From positions 372,001-436,000 of the forward strand of contig CAXBOT010000001.1 in the NCBI GenBank assembly GCA_963977495.1: 64,000 bases of DNA, in the 5' to 3' direction. The notes beneath the pieces were generated by a model. That model had not been told where the DNA came from, searched no databases, and saw only the letters and a list, made by a program, of their open reading frames with translations. The translations under genes and the position numbers were made by a program. Source of the stretch: UBA1672 sp963977495. GTDB taxonomy: Bacteria > Pseudomonadota > Alphaproteobacteria > Micavibrionales > Micavibrionaceae. This document shows, in pieces, positions 1 to 7,835 of this stretch; the first letter of the stretch is position 1, and every line of letters begins with the position of its first letter.

Positions 1-2
1 GC

Positions 3-611
3 GATGCGATCAGAGATGTTTATGAGCATGATAAAGTGACCGAGCATGAGGTGCTAAAACCTCTGGCGCAGGCCATCAAAACTCATTCTTTACCCCGCGA
101 AGATTTTGACCAGTTACTCTATGCGCGGGAATTTGATCTGGAGGATGTGCTGCCCGGTAATTTGGAAGGGTTGATGAATTATGCAGATTTCACAACGCAA
201 CCTTTGTTTAAATTGGCCTTAAAAATTTGCGGCGCAAATCCCGATCAGGAGGTAGTGCAGCCCGTCGCTATCAATTACGCGCTTGCTGGCATTCTTCGTG
301 CGAGCGCAGCATTGGCGCGCCAGCACCGTTTCTATCTGCCCGAAGATTTGATGAACCGCAATAACGTGTCCAAGGAAAATTTCTTTGATGAGGATAAACG
401 CAGCGGCGTAAAGCAGATGATACAAGCCATCGTCGATAACCGCCTGAAGCAAACAAAACCTGATCATTTGTTTTTAAAATCGGCAGAGGTGATCAGTGAT
501 ATTTATTTTAAGCAGATCAAAGCGCTGGATTATGACGTTTTATCGCCCGCAATGACGCATGAGCCGCCGTTTAAGGCGCTGCGCGTTTTTTGTCGAACAA
601 AAATACTGTAA
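3..611 (+). CDS. Squalene/phytoene synthase family protein, 3' part (cut by window start)
   Basis: The reading frame is open to the left edge, so only the C-terminal 200 or so residues are visible; a GTG at 36 is in frame but is probably internal. The text DAIRDVYEHDKV, then AREFDLEDV, NYALAGILRA and RHRFYLP-like (RQHRFYLPEDLM) matches the C-terminal helices of the all-alpha squalene/phytoene synthase family, in particular the branch that includes mitochondrial NDUFAF6-like proteins found in many alphaproteobacteria. The catalytic first Asp-rich motif would lie upstream and cannot be seen, so prenyl-synthase activity cannot be judged. No partner gene follows closely; the next gene is over 100 bases away. 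Confidence 0.75.
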   Translation, partial: DAIRDVYEHDKVTEHEVLKPLAQAIKTHSLPREDFDQLLYAREFDLEDVLPGNLEGLMNYADFTTQPLFKLALKICGANPDQEVVQPVAINYALAGILRASAALARQHRFYLPEDLMNRNNVSKENFFDEDKRSGVKQMIQAIVDNRLKQTKPDHLFLKSAEVISDIYFKQIKALDYDVLSPAMTHEPPFKALRVFCRTKIL

Positions 612-717
612 TTAAAGGGTAGATGTTATATTATGGTAATGTTAAGAATTTCCTTGTAGTTTAAGGTCTTAATGATTGATCGAGTACTTATTTGCGTAAA
701 TTTCTAAAGGGGTAAAC

Positions 718-966
718 ATGGTTGATTCAATTGGTGCGGGTGGACAAACACCAAAGGTAATATCCACTGATACTATTCAAAAAGCATCTGAAAAACGGAG
801 CGAGAAGAGCAATTCTGCGCCCAAAACTGATGAAGTTACACTGTCTGATGAGGCATTAAGCCTGTCAAATGCACAGCAAGCCGCGCAGGACGCCAGCACG
901 CAAATTTCAGAGAACAGGAGCCTGACACTGTCATCCGACGTTGAACGTCTGAATGCGCTGGTCTGA
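718..966 (+). CDS. Small hydrophilic protein of unknown function
   Basis: An 82-residue protein rich in Ser, Gln, Asp and Ala with no signal peptide or membrane segment. It has a good ribosome-binding site (AAGGGG about six bases before ATG). The stretch DEVTLSDEALSLS followed by a C-terminal SSDVERLNALV loosely resembles the layout of FlgM-type anti-sigma factors, but the match is too short to name it. It ends 17 bases before the end of the convergent SIMPL gene, leaving little room for a terminator. Real gene likely from start signal and isolation; function unknown. Confidence 0.6.
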   Translation: MVDSIGAGGQTPKVISTDTIQKASEKRSEKSNSAPKTDEVTLSDEALSLSNAQQAAQDASTQISENRSLTLSSDVERLNALV

Positions 967-982
967 ATAAAACTGCTAAATT

Positions 983-1708
983 TTAATCTGTAAGATAGAA
1001 TGTGATTGTGGTGACAACGCGCACGTCTTTATCTATTTTTTGCGTATCGCCATATTCTTCGCCTGCATCACGAATATAGAAACTGCCCTGACGCGCATCT
1101 CTGATCCGCCCAACCGTTGCACCGGCATTTTGCGCAAATTCATTGGCGGCAATGCGCGCATTTTTCGTAGCATCACGAAGCATTTCCGGCTTTATATCGT
1201 TGAGCTTTGTGAAGTAATAGGCGGGCGGCGGGTTTTGAATATTGATTCCTTCGGCAATCAGCTTATTCACGACGGCTCTGGTTTGTGCAACCAAATCGAC
1301 CTTATTGGTTTCCAAATTGATAGAGCCGCGTAATGTGTGCGTTTCATCAACAATTTTCTGATTTTGATCGCGGTAGGCATTGTAATTATAATTGATAACA
1401 CCCGCGCTGACTTCATCATCGGTGAAGCCGCTTTCCTTGATAAGATCAATGATACGTTTTTGCTGTTCCTCGGCCTCTTTATACAGGGCAGGTACGCCCG
1501 ATTTTTTGGCAGTAGCAACGGCGAAGCTGACCGTCCAGTTGGCACGGTCAGCCTTAACGCGGCGTTCGGCAAGTCCCTTTGATTCGGCGGTGTTCAGGGC
1601 AACTTTGGCATTATACAGAGTTTGACTTGCAAAATATCCGCACGCCATCAAGCCGATGGCAATGAAGAGACCTAAAAAGAAAAAACCTTCTGTATTTTTA
1701 CTGCCCAT
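983..1708 (-). CDS. SIMPL domain-containing protein (DUF541)
   Basis: A 241-residue protein with an N-terminal hydrophobic segment (about residues 8-29, FFFLGLFIAIGLMACGYF), which would anchor it in the inner membrane with the rest in the periplasm. The body has the SIMPL pattern: the early ADRANWTVSFAV strand, a long helix (YKEAEEQQKRIIDLIKESG), the GVINYNYNAYRD segment and the C-terminal VRVVTTITFYL strand. SIMPL proteins form oligomeric periplasmic assemblies; their role is not settled. It lies 24 bases downstream of greA on the same strand and may be co-transcribed with it. Confidence 0.8.
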   Translation of the reverse strand: MGSKNTEGFFFLGLFIAIGLMACGYFASQTLYNAKVALNTAESKGLAERRVKADRANWTVSFAVATAKKSGVPALYKEAEEQQKRIIDLIKESGFTDDEVSAGVINYNYNAYRDQNQKIVDETHTLRGSINLETNKVDLVAQTRAVVNKLIAEGINIQNPPPAYYFTKLNDIKPEMLRDATKNARIAANEFAQNAGATVGRIRDARQGSFYIRDAGEEYGDTQKIDKDVRVVTTITFYLTD

Positions 1709-1732
1709 AGCGTAATGCCTTTGTTTTGACTT

Positions 1733-2209
1733 CTATTTGAAAACAACCTTCAAGATTTCGTAATCATGCGCGCCTTTTGGTGTTTTGACAGTCACTGAAT
1801 CGCCTTCGCTTTTGCCGATCAGTGCGCGTGCAACAGGGGCGCTGATGGCCAGTTTCCCTTTTTCCATGTCTGATTCGTAATTACCAACGATCTGATATGT
1901 TTCTTCCTCGTCAGTTTCTTCATCAACAATAGTTACGGTCGCACCGAATTTAACGGTATCGCCCTTAAGGGTTGTCGGATCAATGATTTGCGCACGTCCT
2001 GTGACGGCCTCAAGCTCTTGAATACGCCCCTCGATAAAGCTCTGTTGCTCACGCGCGGCGTGATACTCAGCATTCTCTGACAAATCGCCATGCTCGCGAG
2101 CTTCGGCAATAGCCTGAATCACTTCGGGACGATCTACGGTTTTGAGTTTTTTAAGCTCACCAACAAGGGTTTCATAACCAATTTTTGTTACAGGAATTTG
2201 ATCCATCAT
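1733..2209 (-). CDS. greA: Transcription elongation factor GreA
   Basis: At 158 residues this is full length for GreA. The N-terminal coiled coil carries the family signature (EAREHGDLSENAEYHAARE, with the acidic tip residues that reach the polymerase active site) and the C-terminal FKBP-like domain contains TVKFGATVTIVDEETDEE and the typical ISAPVARALIGKSEGD and VKTPKGAHDYEI segments. GreA rescues backtracked RNA polymerase by stimulating transcript cleavage. There are two adjacent ATG codons at the start; either could be used. It lies downstream of carAB, from which a strong terminator separates it, so it needs its own promoter within or after that terminator. Confidence 0.97.
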   Translation of the reverse strand: MMDQIPVTKIGYETLVGELKKLKTVDRPEVIQAIAEAREHGDLSENAEYHAAREQQSFIEGRIQELEAVTGRAQIIDPTTLKGDTVKFGATVTIVDEETDEEETYQIVGNYESDMEKGKLAISAPVARALIGKSEGDSVTVKTPKGAHDYEILKVVFK

Positions 2210-2232
2210 TTTTCTCTAATGTTGTGTGTATC

Positions 2233-2266
2233 CAAAACAAAACCCGCCGAGTCTTTTAGGCGGGAT
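2233..2266 (-). terminator. Rho-independent terminator after carAB
   Basis: Read on the minus strand, CCCGCC (2264-2259) and GGCGGG (2248-2243) form a six-pair GC stem around a ten-base loop, followed by TTTTGTTTT. It sits between the carB stop and the greA start and should end the carAB transcript. Confidence 0.8.
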
Positions 2267-2299
2267 TTATCGAGATTATAAATACAACTTTCAGAAGCG

Positions 2300-5200
2300 T
2301 CAAGCGGCCTCGCTTTTATCCTTCTTTTCGAAATAGCTTTGCAGTGATGCGACATCCAGATCACGATCTTTCAATGCCCGTATCGCTCGCGTTGCTGCGG
2401 TTGCAGCCGTCATCAAGGTGTAATAGGGGATTTTATTCATCAAGGCCATGCGTCGGATTGAGGAGGAGTCGGATACGGCTTGCGCGCTTTTAGTCGTGGT
2501 ATTGATGACCAGATCAATATTGCCGTTGATAATCGAATCCACGATATGGGGCTGGCCTTCCATAACCTTGTTGACGCGTGTTGCTTCAATGCCGTTTTCG
2601 TTCAAAAACTTTGCTGTTCCGCCTGTTGCAACCAACTTAAAGCCAACTTCCGAAAGGTCTTTGGCGATGGCGAGCAGCTCTTTTTTATCCTCATTTTTAA
2701 CGGACATAAACACTGTGCCACTGGTTGGCAGGTTCACACCTGCGCCAATTTGCGATTTTGCAATCGCGTGCGCCAGATCCTTATCAAGGCCGATGACTTC
2801 TCCTGTGGATTTCATCTCAGGCCCCAGAAGCGGATCGACACCCGGAAAACGGTTGAATGGGAAAACAGGGGCTTTGACGGCATGATGATTGTAATTCATA
2901 CCTGTGAGCATACCTTTGAAGTCTTTTAATTTTTCACCCGCCATAATACGAGCAGCAAGTTTGGCAACCGGAACACCTGTGGCTTTGGCGACAAAGGGAA
3001 CGGTTCTTGATGCACGCGGGTTAACCTCAATGATATAGATTTCATCTTCGCCTGTTTCGTCATGCTTACGCACCGCGAACTGAACATTCATAAGGCCGAT
3101 AACTTTCAAGGCTTTGGCAAGCTTGATTGTTTGAATATTTAATTCTTCGATGGTTTCTTTTGATAAAGAATGCGGCGGTATTACGCATGCGGAGTCGCCG
3201 GAGTGAATGCCTGCTTCTTCGATATGTTCCATGATGCCCGATACATAGACATCTTCACCATCGCACAGCGCATCAACATCAAGCTCTATCGCGCTTTTCA
3301 AATAGCGATCAAGCAAAACAGGCGTATCGCCCGATACTTTCACGGCTGTATTGATATAGCGTTCAAGATCGGACATGCCGTGGACAATTTCCATGGCCTG
3401 ACCACCCAAAACGTAAGACGGACGAATAACAAGCGGGAAGCCGATCCCTTCGGCAATATCCAAAGCTTCTTCTTTTGATCGCGCCAGACCGTTCGGCGGT
3501 TGCTTAAGGTCAAGGTCGATCAGTAATTGTTGGAAGCGCTCGCGGTCTTCGGCCAAATCAATCGCATCAGGGTCTGTTCCTAAAATCGGAATATTCTCTT
3601 CCTGCAGGATTTGCGCGAGTTTGAGGGGGGTCTGCCCGCCTAGCTGAACAATCACACCTTTTACCGTGCCGTTGGCTTGCTCGGCGCGGATGAGCTCAAT
3701 AACGTCTTCCTCGGTCAAGGGTTCAAAATATAACCGATCAGAGGTGTCGTAATCTGTGGAAACCGTTTCAGGGTTACAATTGACCATAATCGTTTCATAG
3801 CCTGCTTCTCTCAAAGCATAAGCGGCATGAACACAGCAATAATCAAACTCGATCCCCTGTCCGATACGGTTCGGGCCGCCGCCAAGAATAATGATCTTGT
3901 TGCGATCTGTCGGGTTAATTTCATTTTCCGCCTGCGTAAAGCCGTTGCCTTCGTAGGTGGAATACATATAAGGCGTTTCGGACGGAATTTCTCCCGCGCA
4001 TGAATCCACGCGTTTATAGACGGGATGAATATTATGCGAGATGCGCGCTTTGCGAACCGTTTCCTCGGAAACATGAACCAAATCAGCAAGTTGCAAGTCA
4101 GAAAAGCCGAGGCGTTTAACCGCCATCCATCTTTGTGCGTCAACAGGAAGGCCATTTTCAAGAATGGATTTTTCCATGTTGATGATGTTTTCGATGCGCT
4201 CTAAAAACCATGGGTCGTATTTTGATATTTTCTGAATTTCATCCAGTGATAATCCATGACGAAACCCTTGCGCGATAAAAAGAATACGTTGCGGCGTCGG
4301 CTTGGCAATCGCGGCGAGCAGGGCGTCGCGCTGTGCATCAGGGTCGTCGTCATCTGCGCCGCCAACATAAATGGGGGATAGACCGCTTAATCCCTTTTCC
4401 AAGGAGCGCATGGCTTTTTGTAGGGATTCTTCAAAGCAACGTCCGATAGACATCGCTTCACCAACTGATTTCATTGCGGTCGTTAATGTTGATTCGCTGC
4501 CCTTGAATTTTTCAAATGCAAAGCGCGGCACTTTTGTCACGATATAATCAATGGTGGGTTCGAAACTTGCAGGAGTTTTGCCGTCAGTAATGTCGTTTCC
4601 AAGCTCATCAAGCGTATAGCCAACCGCCAGCTTCGCGGCGATTTTCGCAATCGGGAAACCTGTGGCCTTGGACGCAAGTGCAGAGGAACGACTGACGCGT
4701 GGGTTCATTTCAATAACGATCATCCGTCCGTCTTCGGGATTAACCGCGAACTGAACGTTAGAGCCGCCTGTTTCCACGCCAATGCCGCGCAAAACCTTAA
4801 GCGATGCATTACGCATAATCTGATATTCTTTATCCGTCAGGGTCAAAGCAGGGGCAACGGTAATCGAATCACCTGTATGCACGCCCATGGGATCAACATT
4901 TTCAATCGAACAAATAATAATGCAGTTATCGTTTTTATCGCGGACAACCTCCATCTCGTATTCTTTCCAGCCGAGCAAGGATTCCTCGACCAGTACTTCG
5001 GTTGTGGGGGAAGCATCAAGGCCGTCACGGACGATTTTTTCGTAATCATCACGGTTATAGGCAATACCACCGCCCGTTCCGCCCATTGTAAAGGAGGGGC
5101 GCATAATGGCAGGCAAGCCGATTTTTTCCAGTGCCACGCGTGCTTCTTCCAGATTATGAACGGTCATAGAACGCGCTGATTCTAACCCCAATTCATCCAT

Positions 5201-5605
5201 ACAAACTTTGAATTTTTCGCGGTCTTCGGCTTTGTCGATCACATCGGCGCGCGCGCCAATAAGCTCAATGCCCAAACGATCAAGTGTACCATCCTCAGCC
5301 AATGCCAGAGCTGTATTCAGTGCGGTTTGTCCGCCCATGGTTGGTAACAGAGCGTCGGGTCTTTCTTTTTCCAAAATTTTCGTAACGATGGCCGGTGTGA
5401 TCGGCTCGACATAGGTCGCATCCGCCATGTCGGGGTCGGTCATAATGGTTGCGGGGTTCGAATTGATCAGGACAATACGATAGCCTTCCTCGCGCAACGC
5501 TTTACAGGCTTGTGTTCCCGAATAATCAAATTCGCAGGCTTGCCCGATGATGATAGGGCCTGCGCCGATAATACAGATGGATTTGATGTCGGTTCTTTTT
5601 GGCAT
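2300..5605 (-). CDS. carB: Carbamoyl-phosphate synthase large subunit
   Basis: The 1101-residue product has the expected duplicated layout. The first ATP-grasp half runs from KSICIIGAGPIIIGQACEFDYSG and includes MRPSFTMGGTGGG; the second begins near residue 560 with IIILGGGPNRIGQGIEFDYCC and includes RPSYVLGGQAMEIV; a C-terminal MGS-like allosteric domain (MSVKNEDKKELLAIAKDL onward) ends it. With CarA it makes carbamoyl phosphate from bicarbonate, glutamine-derived ammonia and two ATP, for pyrimidine and arginine synthesis. It follows carA after about 100 bases that hold a strong hairpin. Confidence 0.98.
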   Translation of the reverse strand: MPKRTDIKSICIIGAGPIIIGQACEFDYSGTQACKALREEGYRIVLINSNPATIMTDPDMADATYVEPITPAIVTKILEKERPDALLPTMGGQTALNTALALAEDGTLDRLGIELIGARADVIDKAEDREKFKVCMDELGLESARSMTVHNLEEARVALEKIGLPAIMRPSFTMGGTGGGIAYNRDDYEKIVRDGLDASPTTEVLVEESLLGWKEYEMEVVRDKNDNCIIICSIENVDPMGVHTGDSITVAPALTLTDKEYQIMRNASLKVLRGIGVETGGSNVQFAVNPEDGRMIVIEMNPRVSRSSALASKATGFPIAKIAAKLAVGYTLDELGNDITDGKTPASFEPTIDYIVTKVPRFAFEKFKGSESTLTTAMKSVGEAMSIGRCFEESLQKAMRSLEKGLSGLSPIYVGGADDDDPDAQRDALLAAIAKPTPQRILFIAQGFRHGLSLDEIQKISKYDPWFLERIENIINMEKSILENGLPVDAQRWMAVKRLGFSDLQLADLVHVSEETVRKARISHNIHPVYKRVDSCAGEIPSETPYMYSTYEGNGFTQAENEINPTDRNKIIILGGGPNRIGQGIEFDYCCVHAAYALREAGYETIMVNCNPETVSTDYDTSDRLYFEPLTEEDVIELIRAEQANGTVKGVIVQLGGQTPLKLAQILQEENIPILGTDPDAIDLAEDRERFQQLLIDLDLKQPPNGLARSKEEALDIAEGIGFPLVIRPSYVLGGQAMEIVHGMSDLERYINTAVKVSGDTPVLLDRYLKSAIELDVDALCDGEDVYVSGIMEHIEEAGIHSGDSACVIPPHSLSKETIEELNIQTIKLAKALKVIGLMNVQFAVRKHDETGEDEIYIIEVNPRASRTVPFVAKATGVPVAKLAARIMAGEKLKDFKGMLTGMNYNHHAVKAPVFPFNRFPGVDPLLGPEMKSTGEVIGLDKDLAHAIAKSQIGAGVNLPTSGTVFMSVKNEDKKELLAIAKDLSEVGFKLVATGGTAKFLNENGIEATRVNKVMEGQPHIVDSIINGNIDLVINTTTKSAQAVSDSSSIRRMALMNKIPYYTLMTAATAATRAIRALKDRDLDVASLQSYFEKKDKSEAA

Positions 5606-5655
5606 TTAAGTCATTCCTCTATTTATTTTGAGCATCGTTACTCACATTCTTATTT

Positions 5656-5693
5656 GTCATCCATGCCTTGGCCAAGGGTAAGGTATGGATGAC
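5656..5693. repeat. Long inverted repeat between carA and carB
   Basis: The arms 5656-5669 and 5680-5693 are complementary over 14 positions with a single C/T difference, around a ten-base loop. It lies in the gap between the carA stop and the carB start. There is only a weak T run on either side, so it may be an mRNA processing or stability hairpin or a REP-type element rather than a terminator. No second copy was noticed in the window. Confidence 0.6.
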
Positions 5694-5708
5694 TTTGTCT
5701 TACATTAT

Positions 5709-6881
5709 CTACGCCGCTTTCGCCGCTTTGATATTATCAATAAAGCGATCGAACAAGTAATGGCTGTCTTGCGGGCCGGGGGAGGCTTCGGGGTGGTATT
5801 GGACAGAGAAAACAGGTTTCCCTTTCACCGAAATGCCTTCATTTGACCCGTCAAACAGACTGATATGCGATTGCTCTACATTGTCCGGCAAACTGTCAGC
5901 CAGAATTTCAAAACCATGATTCTGTGAGGTGATTTCCACCTTTTTGGTTTTCAAATCTTGGACAGGCTGGTTCGCACCGCGATGCCCTAAATGCATTTTG
6001 CGGGTTTTACAGCCAAGTGCCAGCGCAAGAAGTTGGTGCCCCAGACAAATACCGAAAATCGGTATGCCCAGTTCAAGCAATTCCTTGATAACAGGTACAG
6101 CATATTCACCCGTAGCCACAGGATCACCCGGGCCGTTGGACAAAAACACACCATCAGGATTATGCGCCATAATATCTTCGGCTGTTGCACTGGCAGGTAC
6201 GACAGTAACGTCACATCCTGCGGCGGCAAGGCACCTTAGAATATTGCGTTTTGCACCGAAATCCATGGCGACAACCTTGTATTGCGGGTTTTCCTGACGA
6301 CCATAGCCGTCTTTCAAAGACCATAAGGTTTCATCCCAGTGATAGCTTTGGGTGCATGACACATCCTTCGCAAGATCAGCGCCCTCCAGCCCATGCCAGT
6401 CTTTGGCCTGTTGATGTAGGGCTTCGAGATCAAAAACACCGGCTTGATTATGAGCAATAACACCGTTAGGCGCACCGATATCTCTGATACGGCGCGTCAG
6501 GGCGCGTGTATCAATACCGGAAATGCCAACAAGATTATAGCTTTTGAGCCAGTCATTGAAATGTTGGCTCGTACGCCAGTTGGACGGGTTCGTGATATCT
6601 TCGCGTATAATCAGGCCACGTGCCGCCGGATTGATGGTTTCGATATCTTCGCTGTTCGTACCGACATTCCCGATATGGGGGAATGTGAAGGTTACAATTT
6701 GCCCTGCGTAACTCGGATCAGTTAAAATTTCCTGATATCCGGTAATCGAGGTATTAAAGCAAATCTCGCCTATTGATACGTTTTCCGCGCCTATACCGTG
6801 CCCCCAGAACACGGTTCCATCGGATAAAACAATAACAGCGGTTGCATTTGAAGGGGGGTCTATATTAGAAAGATTAGACAT
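5709..6881 (-). CDS. carA: Carbamoyl-phosphate synthase small (glutaminase) subunit
   Basis: Coding is taken from the ATG at 6881, giving 390 residues that begin MSNLSNIDPPSNATAVIVLS; the frame stays open 68 codons further upstream but that stretch lacks family similarity and would run into the divergent yqeY promoter region. The N-terminal CPSase domain has VFWGHGIGAENVSIGEICFN and the class I glutamine amidotransferase domain has the nucleophile in GICLGHQLLALA and the His/Glu pair in QYHPEASPGPQD. CarA releases ammonia from glutamine and passes it to CarB. carA and carB are consecutive and most likely one operon. Confidence 0.97.
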   Translation of the reverse strand: MSNLSNIDPPSNATAVIVLSDGTVFWGHGIGAENVSIGEICFNTSITGYQEILTDPSYAGQIVTFTFPHIGNVGTNSEDIETINPAARGLIIREDITNPSNWRTSQHFNDWLKSYNLVGISGIDTRALTRRIRDIGAPNGVIAHNQAGVFDLEALHQQAKDWHGLEGADLAKDVSCTQSYHWDETLWSLKDGYGRQENPQYKVVAMDFGAKRNILRCLAAAGCDVTVVPASATAEDIMAHNPDGVFLSNGPGDPVATGEYAVPVIKELLELGIPIFGICLGHQLLALALGCKTRKMHLGHRGANQPVQDLKTKKVEITSQNHGFEILADSLPDNVEQSHISLFDGSNEGISVKGKPVFSVQYHPEASPGPQDSHYLFDRFIDNIKAAKAA

Positions 6882-6912
6882 TAAACATTGTGCTCCAGCA
6901 AAAGGGTTTTTA

Positions 6913-6941
6913 TATATATCTGCTAGAACCACGGTTCTTAA
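6913..6941 (-). promoter_or_regulatory. Candidate carA promoter with a palindrome in its spacer
   Basis: On the minus strand TTAAGA (6941-6936) and TATATA (6918-6913) are separated by exactly 17 bases, about 32 bases before the carA start codon. The spacer and -35 edge contain the perfect dyad AGAACC-AC-GGTTCT (6925-6938), well placed for a repressor. It is also just upstream of the divergent yqeY start. Confidence 0.45.
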
Positions 6942-6972
6942 TATGTTTTGGAGTAAAAGAAAAGGAAAAAAA

Positions 6973-7434
6973 TTGGATAAACGTACAGAATTTAGTTCTG
7001 CCCTGAAAACTGGGCTTAAAAATAAGGACGATATTGCGGTTGCAACAATACGTTTGATCCTCGCTGCTTTAAAGGATCGCGACATCGCAGGACGTGATCA
7101 GGGCAACGCTGACGGGCTTGATGACGACAGTATATTGCTGATGCTGCAATCAATGATTAAGCAACGTCAAGAATCATCAAAAACGTATAGTGATGCCGGA
7201 CGGTGTGATTTGGCAGAACGTGAGGAAGCCGAGATCGAAGTGATTCGTAATTTCATGCCCAAACAGCTTTCCGATTCGGAGGTCGGTGAAATTATCACAG
7301 GCCTTGTGGAAAAGATGGGCGCGAAAGACATCAAGGATATGGGAAAGATCATGGGTGTTTTGAAAACCGAATATGCGGGGCAGGTCGATATGGGTAAGGC
7401 CGGTGCGATTGCTAAGGACAAGCTTGCCTCTTAA
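6973..7434 (+). CDS. GatB/YqeY domain-containing protein
   Basis: The best start is the TTG at 6973, which has AAAGGA five to six bases before it and gives a 153-residue protein whose N-terminus (DKRTEFSSALKTGLKNKDDIAVATIRL) aligns with the usual YqeY start; an in-frame ATG at 6943 would add ten lysine-rich residues. The protein is the helical YqeY tail domain found at the C-terminus of GatB: ILAALKDRDIAGR, IKQRQESSKTYSDAGR, EREEAEIEVIRNFMP. These proteins are thought to contact tRNA or aid tRNA amidation, but the role of the free-standing form is not established. It is followed by dnaG and rpoD, a common arrangement. Confidence 0.9.
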   Translation: MDKRTEFSSALKTGLKNKDDIAVATIRLILAALKDRDIAGRDQGNADGLDDDSILLMLQSMIKQRQESSKTYSDAGRCDLAEREEAEIEVIRNFMPKQLSDSEVGEIITGLVEKMGAKDIKDMGKIMGVLKTEYAGQVDMGKAGAIAKDKLAS

Positions 7435-7458
7435 CCTCTGGTTTCAGTCTGAAAAACA

Positions 7459-7484
7459 AAAAGCCTGATGAGAATCAGGCTTTT
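7459..7484. terminator. Bidirectional Rho-independent terminator
   Basis: GCCTGAT (7463-7469), loop GAGA, ATCAGGC (7474-7480), flanked by AAAA and TTTT so that it works in either direction. It ends yqeY on the plus strand and the small minus-strand gene that converges on it. Confidence 0.85.
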
Positions 7485-7507
7485 GATTGTTTTGGAAAGG
7501 GCGATGA

Positions 7508-7627
7508 TTATCGTTTGAGCAGCGTTGATATTTTGTCTTTGATACGATCCCATAGCGGGAAAGAACTACAATTTTCACCATATTCGATGACGTGGATTTT
7601 GTGTTGTTTTTTGAAAATATCAGGCAT
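7508..7627 (-). CDS. Small protein of 39 residues, unknown function
   Basis: A short frame reading MPDIFKKQHKIHVIEYGEN and ending DKISTLLKR. Its start codon has a strong ribosome-binding site, GGAG six bases before ATG, and it ends just before the bidirectional terminator, so it sits in a complete transcription unit. It is basic, has no signal peptide, and has one Cys and one Trp. A CRP/FNR-type inverted repeat lies about 35 bases upstream. I do not recognise the family. A longer overlapping frame in the same place has no ribosome-binding site and is less likely. Confidence 0.55.
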   Translation of the reverse strand: MPDIFKKQHKIHVIEYGENCSSFPLWDRIKDKISTLLKR

Positions 7628-7661
7628 TTACGTCTCCGGTTTTTTATCATCCCCTTGGATT

Positions 7662-7677
7662 TGTGATGTTAATCACT
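7662..7677. promoter_or_regulatory. CRP/FNR-family-like operator
   Basis: TGTGA-TGTTAA-TCACT matches the TGTGA-N6-TCACA arrangement at nine of ten positions. It lies between the 39-residue gene and dnaG, closer to the former, and could act on either. Half-site match only; no regulator is encoded nearby. Confidence 0.4.
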
Positions 7678-7835
7678 AAAACAAGTATGTTTGTATATAT
7701 ATTTTGTATGGCTAATGTACAGGCTTGCGTTTAAATATGCAAATTTGAGGATGTTTTTTTTCATAAACAAAAAATATTTATGTTTATTGTTGTGGATATG
7801 GTTATTCATGCCCCCTTTATGTTACAAGGAAAGCT
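7678..7835. other. AT-rich non-coding stretch before dnaG
   Basis: With the small gene and operator to its left this fills the 400-base gap between yqeY and dnaG. It is very AT-rich with runs of T and A, contains no convincing reading frame or RNA, and presumably holds the dnaG promoter; I could not choose one -35/-10 pair. The dnaG ribosome-binding site (AAGGAAAG) is at its right end. Confidence 0.5.

Noticed and set aside
2448..2885. Long plus-strand frames opposite carB
   Set aside because: They lie antisense to well-conserved carB and encode no recognisable protein; they come from codon bias.
7444..7650. 68-codon minus-strand frame near the 7.5 kb terminator
   Set aside because: It reads through the bidirectional terminator and lacks a ribosome-binding site; the 39-residue frame in another phase fits the signals better.
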